Positions 26,526 to 35,460 of a stretch of DNA of 64,000 nt are shown here, one piece after another. Every line of letters begins with the position of its first letter. Within the stretch, counting starts at the first letter, position 1. A program made the translations under genes and the position numbers. A model generated the notes under the pieces. That model was given only the letters and a program-made list of their open reading frames with translations, was not told the origin of the DNA and made no database searches. Source of the DNA: Chloroflexota bacterium (lineage in GTDB: Bacteria > Chloroflexota > Chloroflexia > Chloroheliales > Chloroheliaceae); assembly GCA_028287745.1 (NCBI GenBank), contig JAQBPB010000124.1, forward strand, positions 1-64,000, read 5' to 3'.

Positions 26526-26890
26526 TTATTTCGGGTTCTGGGTGCTTACTTTTACACAGGACATAAGATTTCTCGCGCCATGGGCCATGATTTGCCGCCC
26601 GTTAAAGCCACTGACCCAGACCCCGATAAGGGTCGCGCCGTTAAGGATTAACTCTCCACCGGTGCTTCCGGTCTCTCCATGGATAAGTCTGTTAGAACCG
26701 TTTGCCTCTTCAAGCATAATGGCAGACGTAAGACCGGAAGCTATTTCGATTGTTTTTAGCTGTTATTAGCAGAGTTAAAATGAGCCACGGCAACCGCCTG
26801 GCGAAGGCTGCCACAGGTGTTGTCGTCTATGGCGGTTATTCCGGTAAGGCTGCTGCAGCCGGTAGCCAGGCTGCTCAAACCCGGTGGCGG
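26526..26890 (-). pseudogene. Remnant of a beta-helix surface protein gene (frameshifted)
   Basis: Two minus-strand frames joined near 26757 give a continuous protein-like sequence. The upstream frame reads SLTGITAIDDNTCGSLRQAV then AVAHFNSANNS, matching the GSLRQAI..AN motif that opens many exported parallel beta-helix proteins. After a stop and a frame change it continues as KTIEIASGLTSAIML and GGELILNGATLIGVWVSG, typical beta-helix strands. It ends at a stop near 26526 after only about 110 residues, far shorter than intact family members. A truncated, frameshifted relic is the simplest reading, since no start codon with a ribosome binding site was found. Confidence 0.5.
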
Positions 26891-26896
26891 GATTTA

Positions 26897-28297
26897 TTAG
26901 CACAAATTCCTAAAGGTTTTGTATTTATTTTTATTTTGTTTCTCTAAACTTTGTACCCACTGATTGGCTGCGGCAAGCTGTTGTGCCAGGTTCTTATTAT
27001 TTTCTTCCAGCTCTTTTGACCAGATAATTTCCCTTTCCAGGAGGTCAGAATTTTCGACCAGGCACTTCTTGAAATATTGATATTTTTCCTCCGGGTTATT
27101 TTCACGGGATAGACACTGTCGGAGGGCCTGGGCAAGTTCCGGGTCGTTGCCTTTATTTTCAACTTTTGCAAGTAATTCCCGCCAGTTATTAAACAGATAG
27201 GTTAACCTTAATTCAGTGCATGAGTCTGCAATTAAACTCAGGTCGAGGGGTTGACCAAAAACGGTATATTTATCCAGCGTGCCTTCACCTCTCAGGTAGG
27301 CCATGGTCCGCTTGCATTTCTCACATTTCCCGCAATTGTAATCCTGGTTGTCCCGGTTATTAAAGCAGACGCGCAAATTATCGAAGACAATTTCGGACGC
27401 AGCAATTCGCGATATTTTTTGGCTGCGTGATTTACTGCTGCCGTGGTGAATAATTTCAAAATCCTCGGTACTCCACAGTGGGTCACTCAACGGGTGCGAG
27501 CCCCAGGGTGTTAGCCTGCTATAGGTCTGGGTAGAAGCAAAATAAAAAGTATGGAACTGGGATGATAACAATTGAGCAAGCGCACACATGGCTGACCCGT
27601 GATAAAGCGCCCAGTTGACATAGGTCTCACTGAAGTTCTGAACATGAACTTCCACCTCGATAAAATCTTTACCGGCTTGCCGGGCCATCCGGCTCAGGCG
27701 GCTGGTGATCTGGCGGCGCAAATTCAGGTTGTCAGGATGTGGTGAAATGTCAAAACCGGCGCTGACAAAAATCAAGGTGTCGATTTCTGCCTGATTTTCC
27801 AGGAAGGTATAAAAGGAGTCAACCCCGCCGGAAAAAAGGCAGGCGACTTTACGTTCACTTTTCTTTGTTTTTAGCTTTATTAAAACTTCGCCGGTTGAAG
27901 TTTTGAGTTTCCCTGGCACTTCACCGGCAATTTTGACCAGTTTTTGCCATCCGGACCGGGCAGAAGCATTTTTGGAAGTGAAATTAACCGGGATTTTGTG
28001 AAATTTACTATCCCATGACTGGAAAATATCCTGAATAGTTTCAAAATTAGCCAGTAACCGGGGGGATATTGGCTGGTCCAACTCGATAGGTTCTTTCAGG
28101 GTCATTGCCGGAAGCAGGGCCATGCTCACAAATGGTTCGATACCTTCGTAGACCGGCCCTCCTTTAACAACAAAGCTTACCTCATTCTGACGACCATCAA
28201 GGTTGATAAATGCGGAGGCTTTAACGCTGGAATGGTCCAATCGGGTAATTTTATGGTCGGTGATGGTTGCCAAGTAATATTTTCTTTCTAACTGCAA
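26897..28297 (-). CDS. QueC-like PP-loop ATP pyrophosphatase with coiled-coil tail
   Basis: 466 residues. The N-terminal 140 residues form a domain I do not recognise. The PP-loop LFSGGVDSFYT (residues 154-164) marks an adenylate-forming ATP pyrophosphatase, and Cys311 plus CGKCEKC (Cys322, 325, 328) reproduce the zinc-cysteine pattern of QueC. Normal QueC is about 220-240 residues and sits with other queuosine genes, none of which are here. The last 50 residues are a coiled coil (ELEENNKNLAQQLAAANQWV). Its position beside glycan genes suggests amidation or nitrile-type chemistry on a sugar or lipid, which is inference. The TTG start at 28297 has no good ribosome binding site and is uncertain. 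Confidence 0.72.
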   Translation of the reverse strand: MQLERKYYLATITDHKITRLDHSSVKASAFINLDGRQNEVSFVVKGGPVYEGIEPFVSMALLPAMTLKEPIELDQPISPRLLANFETIQDIFQSWDSKFHKIPVNFTSKNASARSGWQKLVKIAGEVPGKLKTSTGEVLIKLKTKKSERKVACLFSGGVDSFYTFLENQAEIDTLIFVSAGFDISPHPDNLNLRRQITSRLSRMARQAGKDFIEVEVHVQNFSETYVNWALYHGSAMCALAQLLSSQFHTFYFASTQTYSRLTPWGSHPLSDPLWSTEDFEIIHHGSSKSRSQKISRIAASEIVFDNLRVCFNNRDNQDYNCGKCEKCKRTMAYLRGEGTLDKYTVFGQPLDLSLIADSCTELRLTYLFNNWRELLAKVENKGNDPELAQALRQCLSRENNPEEKYQYFKKCLVENSDLLEREIIWSKELEENNKNLAQQLAAANQWVQSLEKQNKNKYKTFRNLC

Positions 28298-28419
28298 ATA
28301 ATTGTAAACTTGTCAGGCAGTATTTAATAATACTAAAATCATCATCCATGTCAAATTCAAAATTGATATATTTAATTAAATTATATTAACAAAAATCTTA
28401 AAATTCTTTTATTAAAAAA

Positions 28420-28448
28420 TTGTCAAAATAGCAAGATTATGGCATAAT
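28420..28448 (+). promoter_or_regulatory. Predicted promoter of the glycan locus
   Basis: TTGTCA and CATAAT are spaced by 17 bases in the AT-rich divergent region 28298-28618, giving a leader of about 165 bases before the deacetylase-like gene. A minus-strand TTGACA overlaps the same spot and may serve the QueC-like gene. Confidence 0.5.
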
Positions 28449-28618
28449 TTAGTAAGTACTAGTACCTTTTACATGTTTCATTTAATAGGTCAGGAACCCT
28501 AAAATGGTACCTGGTTTTTGGGAAACCAGGCATTTATAGTTATTTTTTCCCATTCAAGGCTTAAAGAGTTTTTTTAAAATTACTAATATTTACCCCTGTT
28601 CTGAAGGAGCCTGACCCC

Positions 28619-29830
28619 GTGAAAATACCTGTTCAACTTAATTTTGAAACAGAACCTGATGAGTATATAGGCGGCTTGCCACCTGACGGCATGAAACAGC
28701 CGGTAAAAAGCATTCGCTTGATGTATGGCTATATCGCCAGCCGCAGGGCACGCCTGGCCGAAATTACGGGCGCTCCGGTCAACTTTAACTGGATGTGGCG
28801 GTGTGACAGCGAATTTGAAATTAAATGCGGCTCCATGGCGGATTTAATTGGGCAGCACCAGGACCTGTTAGTGGCCGCACGCGAACAGGGCGATGAGATT
28901 GGGGCCCATTTTCATCCCTTACGCTGGAATGAAACTGCCGGGGAGTGGGAATTTCCCTACGCCGATCAGCCCTGGATACACGCACAACTACTTAAAAGTC
29001 TTCAGAATTTTGAAAAGCTTATGGGGTTCAGGCCGGAATCTGTCCGGCTTTCCGATAATATCCTGCTTACCGAAGAAGTGCTAGATTTAATGGAAGATTT
29101 TGGGATCAAACGGGATATAACTATTGAGCCCCATGTGGTTGGAACCCACATGGCATGGAAGAATGTACCAAGTGACGATAATTTTCACGATTTTCCACTT
29201 TATCCCTACCAACCGGAACGGGGCAATTTCCGGCAGCCTGGTACGCAAAACCGGCGGGATATCTGGATGTTATTAACCACGACTAATTATGTTTCAAAGG
29301 CCGTCAAAGATAACGAGGCTGAAATTGAACAGGCTTATGTGGCCCTGGACCTGGCCTTCCACCCACCGACTTTTGCCGAAATTATGAACCGCCAGCTTGA
29401 GTCACTGGAAAGGCCCTACTTACTGATTGTCGGTAACTCGAATATAAGCATATTACCGCAATACCTGGCTTATTTTGAAGCAAACGTTGACTTTTTAATT
29501 AATCACCCGCTGGCTTCGCTATTTCAGTTTGTTAATAGCGCCGGACTGGTCGAAATGACCAGCCACCAGGCCACTGCCCAGGCTCAGAGCAGCCCGATTT
29601 ATCAGAATTGGCTCTGGCAGCGGAATTTGCAGCGCAAGCAGGAACTGGAAGCCTCTACCCAGGCGTACCGGAAGTTAGAGCTGTACGCCCGCAATATCGA
29701 GCAACACCTTGGCGAAAAACAGGCCTATATTGACAGCCTGGAAACTTCCCGGACCGCCGGACAAATCCCGTTTGCCAGGATTGACCGCTATACATCGGCC
29801 TTAAAAGCCCGGTTGACAGGGAAAAGATAG
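28619..29830 (+). CDS. NodB-like polysaccharide deacetylase-related protein with coiled-coil tail
   Basis: A 403-residue protein. The GTG start at 28619 has GAAGGAGCC about nine bases upstream. The motif GDEIGAHFHPLRW resembles the metal-binding H-x-x-H region of carbohydrate esterase 4-like deacetylases, and RPESVRLSDNIL and the late FLINHPLASLFQF fit the same barrel. The first-strand Asp-Asp motif is replaced by ETEPDEY, so activity is uncertain. Residues about 345-385 form a coiled coil (ELYARNIEQHLGEKQAYIDS). It begins the plus-strand glycan operon and is divergent from the QueC-like gene. Confidence 0.68.
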   Translation: MKIPVQLNFETEPDEYIGGLPPDGMKQPVKSIRLMYGYIASRRARLAEITGAPVNFNWMWRCDSEFEIKCGSMADLIGQHQDLLVAAREQGDEIGAHFHPLRWNETAGEWEFPYADQPWIHAQLLKSLQNFEKLMGFRPESVRLSDNILLTEEVLDLMEDFGIKRDITIEPHVVGTHMAWKNVPSDDNFHDFPLYPYQPERGNFRQPGTQNRRDIWMLLTTTNYVSKAVKDNEAEIEQAYVALDLAFHPPTFAEIMNRQLESLERPYLLIVGNSNISILPQYLAYFEANVDFLINHPLASLFQFVNSAGLVEMTSHQATAQAQSSPIYQNWLWQRNLQRKQELEASTQAYRKLELYARNIEQHLGEKQAYIDSLETSRTAGQIPFARIDRYTSALKARLTGKR

Positions 29831-29937
29831 ACTCTGATAACAGCATTCAGGTCGTTTTCACGGTAGTGATTATTAAGTGTCTTTTACAAAGTATTGCGAT
29901 AATTTTGCAAGCATAAAGGTTCTTTGAGGTCGTTTGA

Positions 29938-31563
29938 ATGACACAGTCCCTGGCCCATAGTGCCAACTCTAAACATGTATTGGTCCTAACTACCGGGCCG
30001 CTCCCTTTTGATAGTATAAACAAAGTTTATGCCATGGCGTTGCGGGGATGGTTACTAGCCCGCAACTTGCTTGAAGCGGGGCATGCCGTGACCCTGGTTA
30101 ACATTCAAATTCTGACCGGGGAACCATCCTCGCCCTATAATCAGTTTGAACAAACCGCTTCTCGCCCCCTGGATGTCGAAAAGTCGCCTGAACTGGCCGC
30201 CTGGTTTGGAGATTGCCCGGTCCAGAAGCTGCTTTATTATGTTATCGCGCATGAAAAGCTGATCGGCACCACTTTACTGGACCAGATTTGCCGGCGCCTG
30301 AAGCCGGATTGCATTGTAAGCGTTGGGAATTATGCCTCGTTCGTTGGTACAAGCCTGACCGCGCCGGTGCCGTTTTGGGCCGACCTGTGCGGCAGTAATA
30401 TGGCAGAAGGCCAGGCAAAAGCCTATACCTATAACGATAATAACTACCTCGAACATTTCCGGCAGATGGAATTAGCCGTCCTGAAACGGGCTGACCGGTT
30501 TTCGGCGGTTTCCAGGGCCCAGATGTTTGCCCTGGTCGGGGAGTTGGGCCTGCTGGGCCGCTTGAACCGGCAGACCTATGGTCACGACCTGGTAAGTTCC
30601 GTGCCGGTGGCGTTTGACCCGGCCCCGGTTAAACCGGCTGGCAACCGCGTCATCGTCCGGGGCCGCCTTTGCCCGGAAGATGCCTTTATCCTGCTCTGGA
30701 GTGGTGGATTTAACACCTGGACTGATACGGAAACCCTTTTTGAGGGCGTTAAGGCGGCGATGGAACGTTCTTCCCAACTGCATATGGTGGTAACCGGGGG
30801 TGGGATAGTAGGCCATGACGAGGTAAGTTTCCCGGCCTTCCAGGCCAGGGTAAATGCTTCGCCGTACCGCGAGCGCTTTCATTTTGTCGGGTGGGTACCT
30901 ACCGCAGATTTGCCGGTGTATTACCGGGAAAGCAACCTGGCAATCCTGTTGGATAGGTGGAGTTACGAAGGGTTGTTGGGCAGCCGCTCCCGGATCCTGG
31001 AATGGGCCCGCTACGCTTTGCCCTGCGTAATGACGGTTACTTCAGAGTTATTACAAGAATTGAATGACGCTAAAGCACTCTTAACTTTTGACCATGAAAG
31101 CCCGGACCAGTTAGCTAACTTGCTGGTGGGCCTGGTGGAAGACGCTACTAACAGGGAGCGCTTGCGCCAGCTTGGACTGAGATTGCAGGAAACAGCGGCG
31201 GGACTCTACCGTTCCGAAAAGGTCTACCGGCCGATTCTGAACTGGGTCCGTAACCCCCTACCTGCCCCGGATGCCATGGAGTTGAATGTTAACAACCAGT
31301 TGGCTACCACAGCCCAGCTCGATGAGCATTTAAAAAATGTCTTTAGCGGGACCGCCGCAGAAAGTGAACTGGTCCGGCTAAAGGTCTGGGCCAAACAGGC
31401 CCAAACCGAACTGGCAGCCAGGGATTTTCAAATAAACCGGCTTCAAAAGCAGTTACAGCGCCAGAAAATGGAACATGAAAAGTTGAGCGATTGGAGTTTG
31501 AGCCTGGAACAGCAACTACTTTTACACTCGGCCAGTTCCAAAAAGAAAAAAGGTTTGTTTTAA
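29938..31563 (+). CDS. Glycosyltransferase (GT4-like) with coiled-coil tail
   Basis: A 541-residue GT-B type enzyme. The N-terminus is HVLVLTTGPLPFDSINKVYA. The nucleotide-sugar domain includes LLWSGGFNTWTDTETLFEG, HFVGWVPTADLPVYYRESN and LLGSRSRILEWARYALPCV. The C-terminal 70 residues are a coiled coil (RLKVWAKQAQTELAARDFQI) ending in a Lys-rich tail (SSKKKKG). The ATG has GAGGT seven bases upstream. The stop overlaps the next gene's ATG by one base (TAATG), indicating coupling. The donor sugar is unknown. Confidence 0.82.
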   Translation: MTQSLAHSANSKHVLVLTTGPLPFDSINKVYAMALRGWLLARNLLEAGHAVTLVNIQILTGEPSSPYNQFEQTASRPLDVEKSPELAAWFGDCPVQKLLYYVIAHEKLIGTTLLDQICRRLKPDCIVSVGNYASFVGTSLTAPVPFWADLCGSNMAEGQAKAYTYNDNNYLEHFRQMELAVLKRADRFSAVSRAQMFALVGELGLLGRLNRQTYGHDLVSSVPVAFDPAPVKPAGNRVIVRGRLCPEDAFILLWSGGFNTWTDTETLFEGVKAAMERSSQLHMVVTGGGIVGHDEVSFPAFQARVNASPYRERFHFVGWVPTADLPVYYRESNLAILLDRWSYEGLLGSRSRILEWARYALPCVMTVTSELLQELNDAKALLTFDHESPDQLANLLVGLVEDATNRERLRQLGLRLQETAAGLYRSEKVYRPILNWVRNPLPAPDAMELNVNNQLATTAQLDEHLKNVFSGTAAESELVRLKVWAKQAQTELAARDFQINRLQKQLQRQKMEHEKLSDWSLSLEQQLLLHSASSKKKKGLF

Positions 31564-33125
31564 TGTTGCAGGCCAATACAAAGCTGCCCGTACCTCTTCC
31601 GGACCAGGGGTTCTTCCTGGATTCTGACCCACCGAAACTTGCTGAGAGCCAACTTGTTTTTGATAGTGAGGCGGACAGTTTAAAAAAGCTAAGCGTGGTA
31701 GTTATTAACTACAATGGGGCGGCTTTCCTGACCCAATGCCTGACCGCCCTCTGGACCCATTATGGTAACCGGGTAGCTGAGATTATCGTGCTTGATAATG
31801 CTTCAACCGATAACTCGCAGGAGAAAGTCCGGCCATTCCCGCAAGTCGGCTGGGTGGCGGCGGGCGAAAACCTGGGGTACGGCGGTGGGACCAACCTGGC
31901 TTTTAAAATTTCTTCCAGCGAATACCTGGCTGTATTAAACCCGGATGTGGTGGTAGAGCCGGGCTGCCTGGAGAAGATGTGCCGGACGCTGGGCGACCGT
32001 TCGAAACCTGAGCCGGTCGGTATTGTTGGCTGCACATTGCTTTTCCCGTATTTCAACCCGGCCCAGGCGCGGGTCCAACACCTGGCCGGGGGCCTGAAAT
32101 ACCCTTTAGCCATGACTTATCACCTGGGAGCGGGAGAGTTAGCCCAAAACCTGCTCGAATCTGAATCTGTGAAGGGGCATTTATATACTTCCAGCCAGGG
32201 CGACTCACTGCTGGATGCCGACTATGTTACGGGGGCGCTGGTGGTCTTGCACCGGGCCATGTTTGAACAACTTGGCGGCTATGACGAGCTTTTTAGCCCG
32301 GCTTATTTTGAAGAAGCCGACCTGTGCCTGCGGGCCAGGCAAGCCGGGTGGCGGGTAGTCTCCTGCCTACCGGCCCGGGCCATTCATCATGAAAGAGGCG
32401 GCCTGGGCGGGGCTTCCTTCAATTATTTTTACCTGTATCATCTTAACCGGCTGCGATTTGTATTCAAACATTTCCGGCCAGAACAATTAAAGGCTGAGTT
32501 CCTACCGGCGGAAGAACTGCGCCTGCAATCGGTCTGGGATGGTTATACCTGCGGCTCAACTGGTCCGGCCGGAACCCCGGCCGAAAATGGGCGCGAATTT
32601 CAGGGTTTGCAAAAAGCCTACCTGTCCCTGAACCACCAGCCACTGACCGCCCGGAGTGAGTATTACGATTCTTCTTTTGAAGCATCCGGCATAAACGGGG
32701 AGGTGCCGGCGAAAGAGCTGGCAAACTTAAAAGCCCGGTTAGATGGGTTCTTGAACCTGGCCGGATTGGAAAGCCGGACCGACCTGATTCAACAACGGGC
32801 ACGTCTGCTGGACCTGCCCGGGTTAGCCGGCAACAGGGCTAAAAAAAGGCCCGCTGCGGCCGGAATATTCGCCCGGCTGCTTGAGAAATTAAGATTGTCT
32901 TTTCACCGGCGGTTCATTTTACCCACTTTGATGGATGTCGCGGCGGGCCAGGAGCGCTTTAATGTCCTGGTGGCCCGTCAGGTTACCGAAATGAGCGATG
33001 TGCTGGGCCAGTTGGTCCGTAATTCTCCCCAATCCGCCCCGGTTAGCCTGACGCCCTGGGATGAGCAACATTACCGGGAAGCTTTAAGCGCCCTTCGTGA
33101 AGTAATATTTCATAAAACGAATTAA
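31563..33125 (+). CDS. Glycosyltransferase family 2 with C-terminal extension
   Basis: 520 residues from the ATG at 31563, which overlaps the preceding stop. The GT-A domain has LSVVVINYNG, IVLDNAST (residues 76-82), the metal-binding NPDV (126-129, in place of DxD) and GGYDELFSPAYFEEADLCLR, the catalytic-base region typical of rhamnosyl- and related transferases. From about residue 310 there is a helical extension, including an Arg/Lys-rich patch (GNRAKKRPAAAGIFARLLEK). It is the last gene of the glycan operon before the phosphofructokinase gene. Confidence 0.88.
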   Translation: MLQANTKLPVPLPDQGFFLDSDPPKLAESQLVFDSEADSLKKLSVVVINYNGAAFLTQCLTALWTHYGNRVAEIIVLDNASTDNSQEKVRPFPQVGWVAAGENLGYGGGTNLAFKISSSEYLAVLNPDVVVEPGCLEKMCRTLGDRSKPEPVGIVGCTLLFPYFNPAQARVQHLAGGLKYPLAMTYHLGAGELAQNLLESESVKGHLYTSSQGDSLLDADYVTGALVVLHRAMFEQLGGYDELFSPAYFEEADLCLRARQAGWRVVSCLPARAIHHERGGLGGASFNYFYLYHLNRLRFVFKHFRPEQLKAEFLPAEELRLQSVWDGYTCGSTGPAGTPAENGREFQGLQKAYLSLNHQPLTARSEYYDSSFEASGINGEVPAKELANLKARLDGFLNLAGLESRTDLIQQRARLLDLPGLAGNRAKKRPAAAGIFARLLEKLRLSFHRRFILPTLMDVAAGQERFNVLVARQVTEMSDVLGQLVRNSPQSAPVSLTPWDEQHYREALSALREVIFHKTN

Positions 33126-33183
33126 TTGTAGTAAAATTCAGGCCGGTATAAAAAGCAGACAGGCTAATAACTAGAGAGAAATA

Positions 33184-34431
33184 ATGGTAAAACAAAAGGG
33201 TAACCTGATTATCGGACAATCGGGCGGCGCTACTGCTGTAATCAACAGCAGCCTGGCCGGGGCGGTGGCCGAAGCCATGCGTCACGAAGAAGTCGGCGAG
33301 ATTTACGGCATGCTCGACGGGGTACAGGGCTTGTTGCAGGAACAAATTATTGACTTACGGGCGCAGGTGGGTACGCCTGATAAATTAGAAAAGCTTAAAC
33401 GGACACCCTCGGCGGCCCTGGGAATGTGCCGGTACAAACTGAGCGAGGCCGAACGCGAACGCATCCTGGCTGTCCTTAAAAAATATAATATTCGCTATTT
33501 CCTGTATGCAGGTGGTAATGACAGCGCCGATACCTGTCACCGCCTGGACCTGATGAGCCAGGAAGCCGGTTACGAATTACATGCCATTGGTATTCCCAAG
33601 ACGATAGATAACGACCTGCCGGAGATGGACCACTGTCCCGGTTACGGTTCGATAGCGCGTTACCTGGCAATGGCGACCCAGGACAGCGGTATTGATACCC
33701 AGGCCGCCCGGTTGGTCCATCCAATCAAGTTAATTGAAGTAATGGGGCGTAACGCGGGCTGGGTGGCGGCATCGAGTGTCCTGGGTAAGCGCCACGAAGA
33801 AGACGCGCCGCACCTGATCTATACCCCCGAACGGCGGCTGTCACCGGAACGCTTTCTACAGGATGTGCAGGAAGTTTACAAGAAATACGGCTACTGCGTG
33901 GCGGTTATCGGCGAAACGGTCCGCGATAGGGACGGTAAGACCCTGGGAACCCAGGCCGAACCCTATCTGGTCGACTCGTTCGGCCACAAGTATTATCACG
34001 GCCCGGCCAATTATTTGATGGGGCTGGTTATCAAGGAACTGGGCCTGACCGCCCGTTATGATAAACCTGGGACACTCCAGCGCATGAGCATGTTATCGGC
34101 CAGCGAGGTTGATCTTAACGAAGCCTGGGAAGCCGGGGCGGTAGCAGCCCGGCGAGCGATTGGCGGCGAAACCGGCCTGATGGTAACCCTATTGCGCGGG
34201 CAGGATGCTAAAGGCGGCTACGTGTGTAATTTTGGAGTGACCGCCCTGGAAAATATTGCCAATACCGAGCATAAAATGCCCACCAGCTATATTAACTCGG
34301 CCGGGAATTTTGTCACACCGGACTTTTTGGAATATGCCATGCCCCTGATTGGCGGCCCGTTGCCGCACTACCTGAAATTGGACCGCCAGGAGCAGGTAAA
34401 GAAAGCGGTAGAGTCGTCCGGCCTGGCCTGA
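33184..34431 (+). CDS. pfp: 6-phosphofructokinase, PPi-dependent type signature
   Basis: A 415-residue member of the phosphofructokinase family, phosphorylating fructose 6-phosphate. GQSGGATAVINSSLAG opens the first domain. The phosphoryl-donor signature is GGNDS (residues 110-114) instead of GGDGS, and the catalytic loop is PKTIDND (138-144), where Lys replaces the Gly of ATP-dependent enzymes. Both changes are those known from PPi-dependent enzymes, so diphosphate is the likely donor and the reaction is reversible. It has its own 58-base upstream gap and is followed by a strong terminator. Pyruvate kinase is at 5614-7068. Confidence 0.9.
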   Translation: MVKQKGNLIIGQSGGATAVINSSLAGAVAEAMRHEEVGEIYGMLDGVQGLLQEQIIDLRAQVGTPDKLEKLKRTPSAALGMCRYKLSEAERERILAVLKKYNIRYFLYAGGNDSADTCHRLDLMSQEAGYELHAIGIPKTIDNDLPEMDHCPGYGSIARYLAMATQDSGIDTQAARLVHPIKLIEVMGRNAGWVAASSVLGKRHEEDAPHLIYTPERRLSPERFLQDVQEVYKKYGYCVAVIGETVRDRDGKTLGTQAEPYLVDSFGHKYYHGPANYLMGLVIKELGLTARYDKPGTLQRMSMLSASEVDLNEAWEAGAVAARRAIGGETGLMVTLLRGQDAKGGYVCNFGVTALENIANTEHKMPTSYINSAGNFVTPDFLEYAMPLIGGPLPHYLKLDRQEQVKKAVESSGLA

Positions 34432-34505
34432 TTTACTGGGGAAAACTGGGCGCAGGTTGACATAACCACGGGCTGGCAATGGGGAAAGCAAAATAGTTTT
34501 TAACC

Positions 34506-34541
34506 AAAAAGGTGTGGGTAAACGGGTACTCACACCTTTTT
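34506..34541. terminator. Bidirectional intrinsic terminator
   Basis: The arms AAAAAGGTGTG and CACACCTTTTT lie between the convergent PFK and SIMPL-domain genes. Confidence 0.85.
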
Positions 34542-34576
34542 GATTCTCACTTTACCTGGAAATAGGACTTGTTTTA

Positions 34577-35344
34577 CTACTTAACAGCGTAAGTTACCTG
34601 GACGTTTACCACGACCCTGAGTTGTCCGCTTTCGACCTGGGTACTGGCGACGGCGGCGTCAGCTTTCAGACCGGCAGCCTGGGCCAGTGGTTGCGGCTGG
34701 TTGTTTTGCTCGGTTTCCACGATATTGACAATGCTGCCAACACTGATCTTCCCGGCGGCGGCCAGTTGGTCGGCTTTAGCTTTGGCGTTATCAACCGCGG
34801 CGGCGCGGGCCTGCTTTAAGGCTTCGGTATTGTTTTCAACGGTGAAGTTAATGCCGCCAATCTGGTTAGCCCCGGCGCTGCTGGCTGCATCTATAATGAC
34901 ACCGGTCTTATTGATGTCCCGGATGGTTACCTGAAGGCTGTTGGTAATCTGATAACCGCTCAGGCGGGGCGCCTGGTTAGGTTCGTAAACATAATCCGGG
35001 TAAATTGTGTAATTGACCGTCTTGATGTCATCGGCCTTAATACCGGCGGCCTGGAGAGCGGCGGTAATTTTAGCGGAGGCATCGGCGGACTGCTTCTGAG
35101 CCTCCGCCACGGTTGGGGCCCTGAACTGGACGCCCACGTTCAGGTTAACCACATCGGGTTTAAGGATTACAATGCCGGTCCCCTGGACCGTGATTCCGCT
35201 ATACCCGCTCGGTCCGGCCACCGGCGTGGTTTGAGCCTGGGCAGGCGCGGCCGATTTCTGGCCCAAAACGGCCACGACCATCCCTAGGAGGACTACGGCA
35301 ACAATCGCGACCCCACCTACCCAAAACATTCTACTATGCTTCAT
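34577..35344 (-). CDS. SIMPL domain protein (DUF541), exported
   Basis: 255 residues from ATG 35344, which has AAGGAG about nine bases upstream. An N-terminal hydrophobic helix (VGGVAIVAVVLLGMVVAVLG) anchors or exports the protein. The remainder matches the SIMPL/DUF541 family: ITVQGTGIVILKPDVVNLNVGVQ, then GIKADDIKTVNYTIYPDY, GYQITNSLQVTIRD, and the final VVNVQVTYAV. Family members form oligomeric periplasmic or cell-surface rings of poorly known function. It is a single-gene unit. Confidence 0.92.
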   Translation of the reverse strand: MKHSRMFWVGGVAIVAVVLLGMVVAVLGQKSAAPAQAQTTPVAGPSGYSGITVQGTGIVILKPDVVNLNVGVQFRAPTVAEAQKQSADASAKITAALQAAGIKADDIKTVNYTIYPDYVYEPNQAPRLSGYQITNSLQVTIRDINKTGVIIDAASSAGANQIGGINFTVENNTEALKQARAAAVDNAKAKADQLAAAGKISVGSIVNIVETEQNNQPQPLAQAAGLKADAAVASTQVESGQLRVVVNVQVTYAVK

Positions 35345-35460
35345 TTTCCCAGTCTCCTTACCCAGCAAGGGGTATTAGCAGCAAGATTTGCTGGCTGATG
35401 TTCTATCGTTCAAATATAACAACGTTGCCTCGACCGGGAAAATTACAAACAAATAATGGT

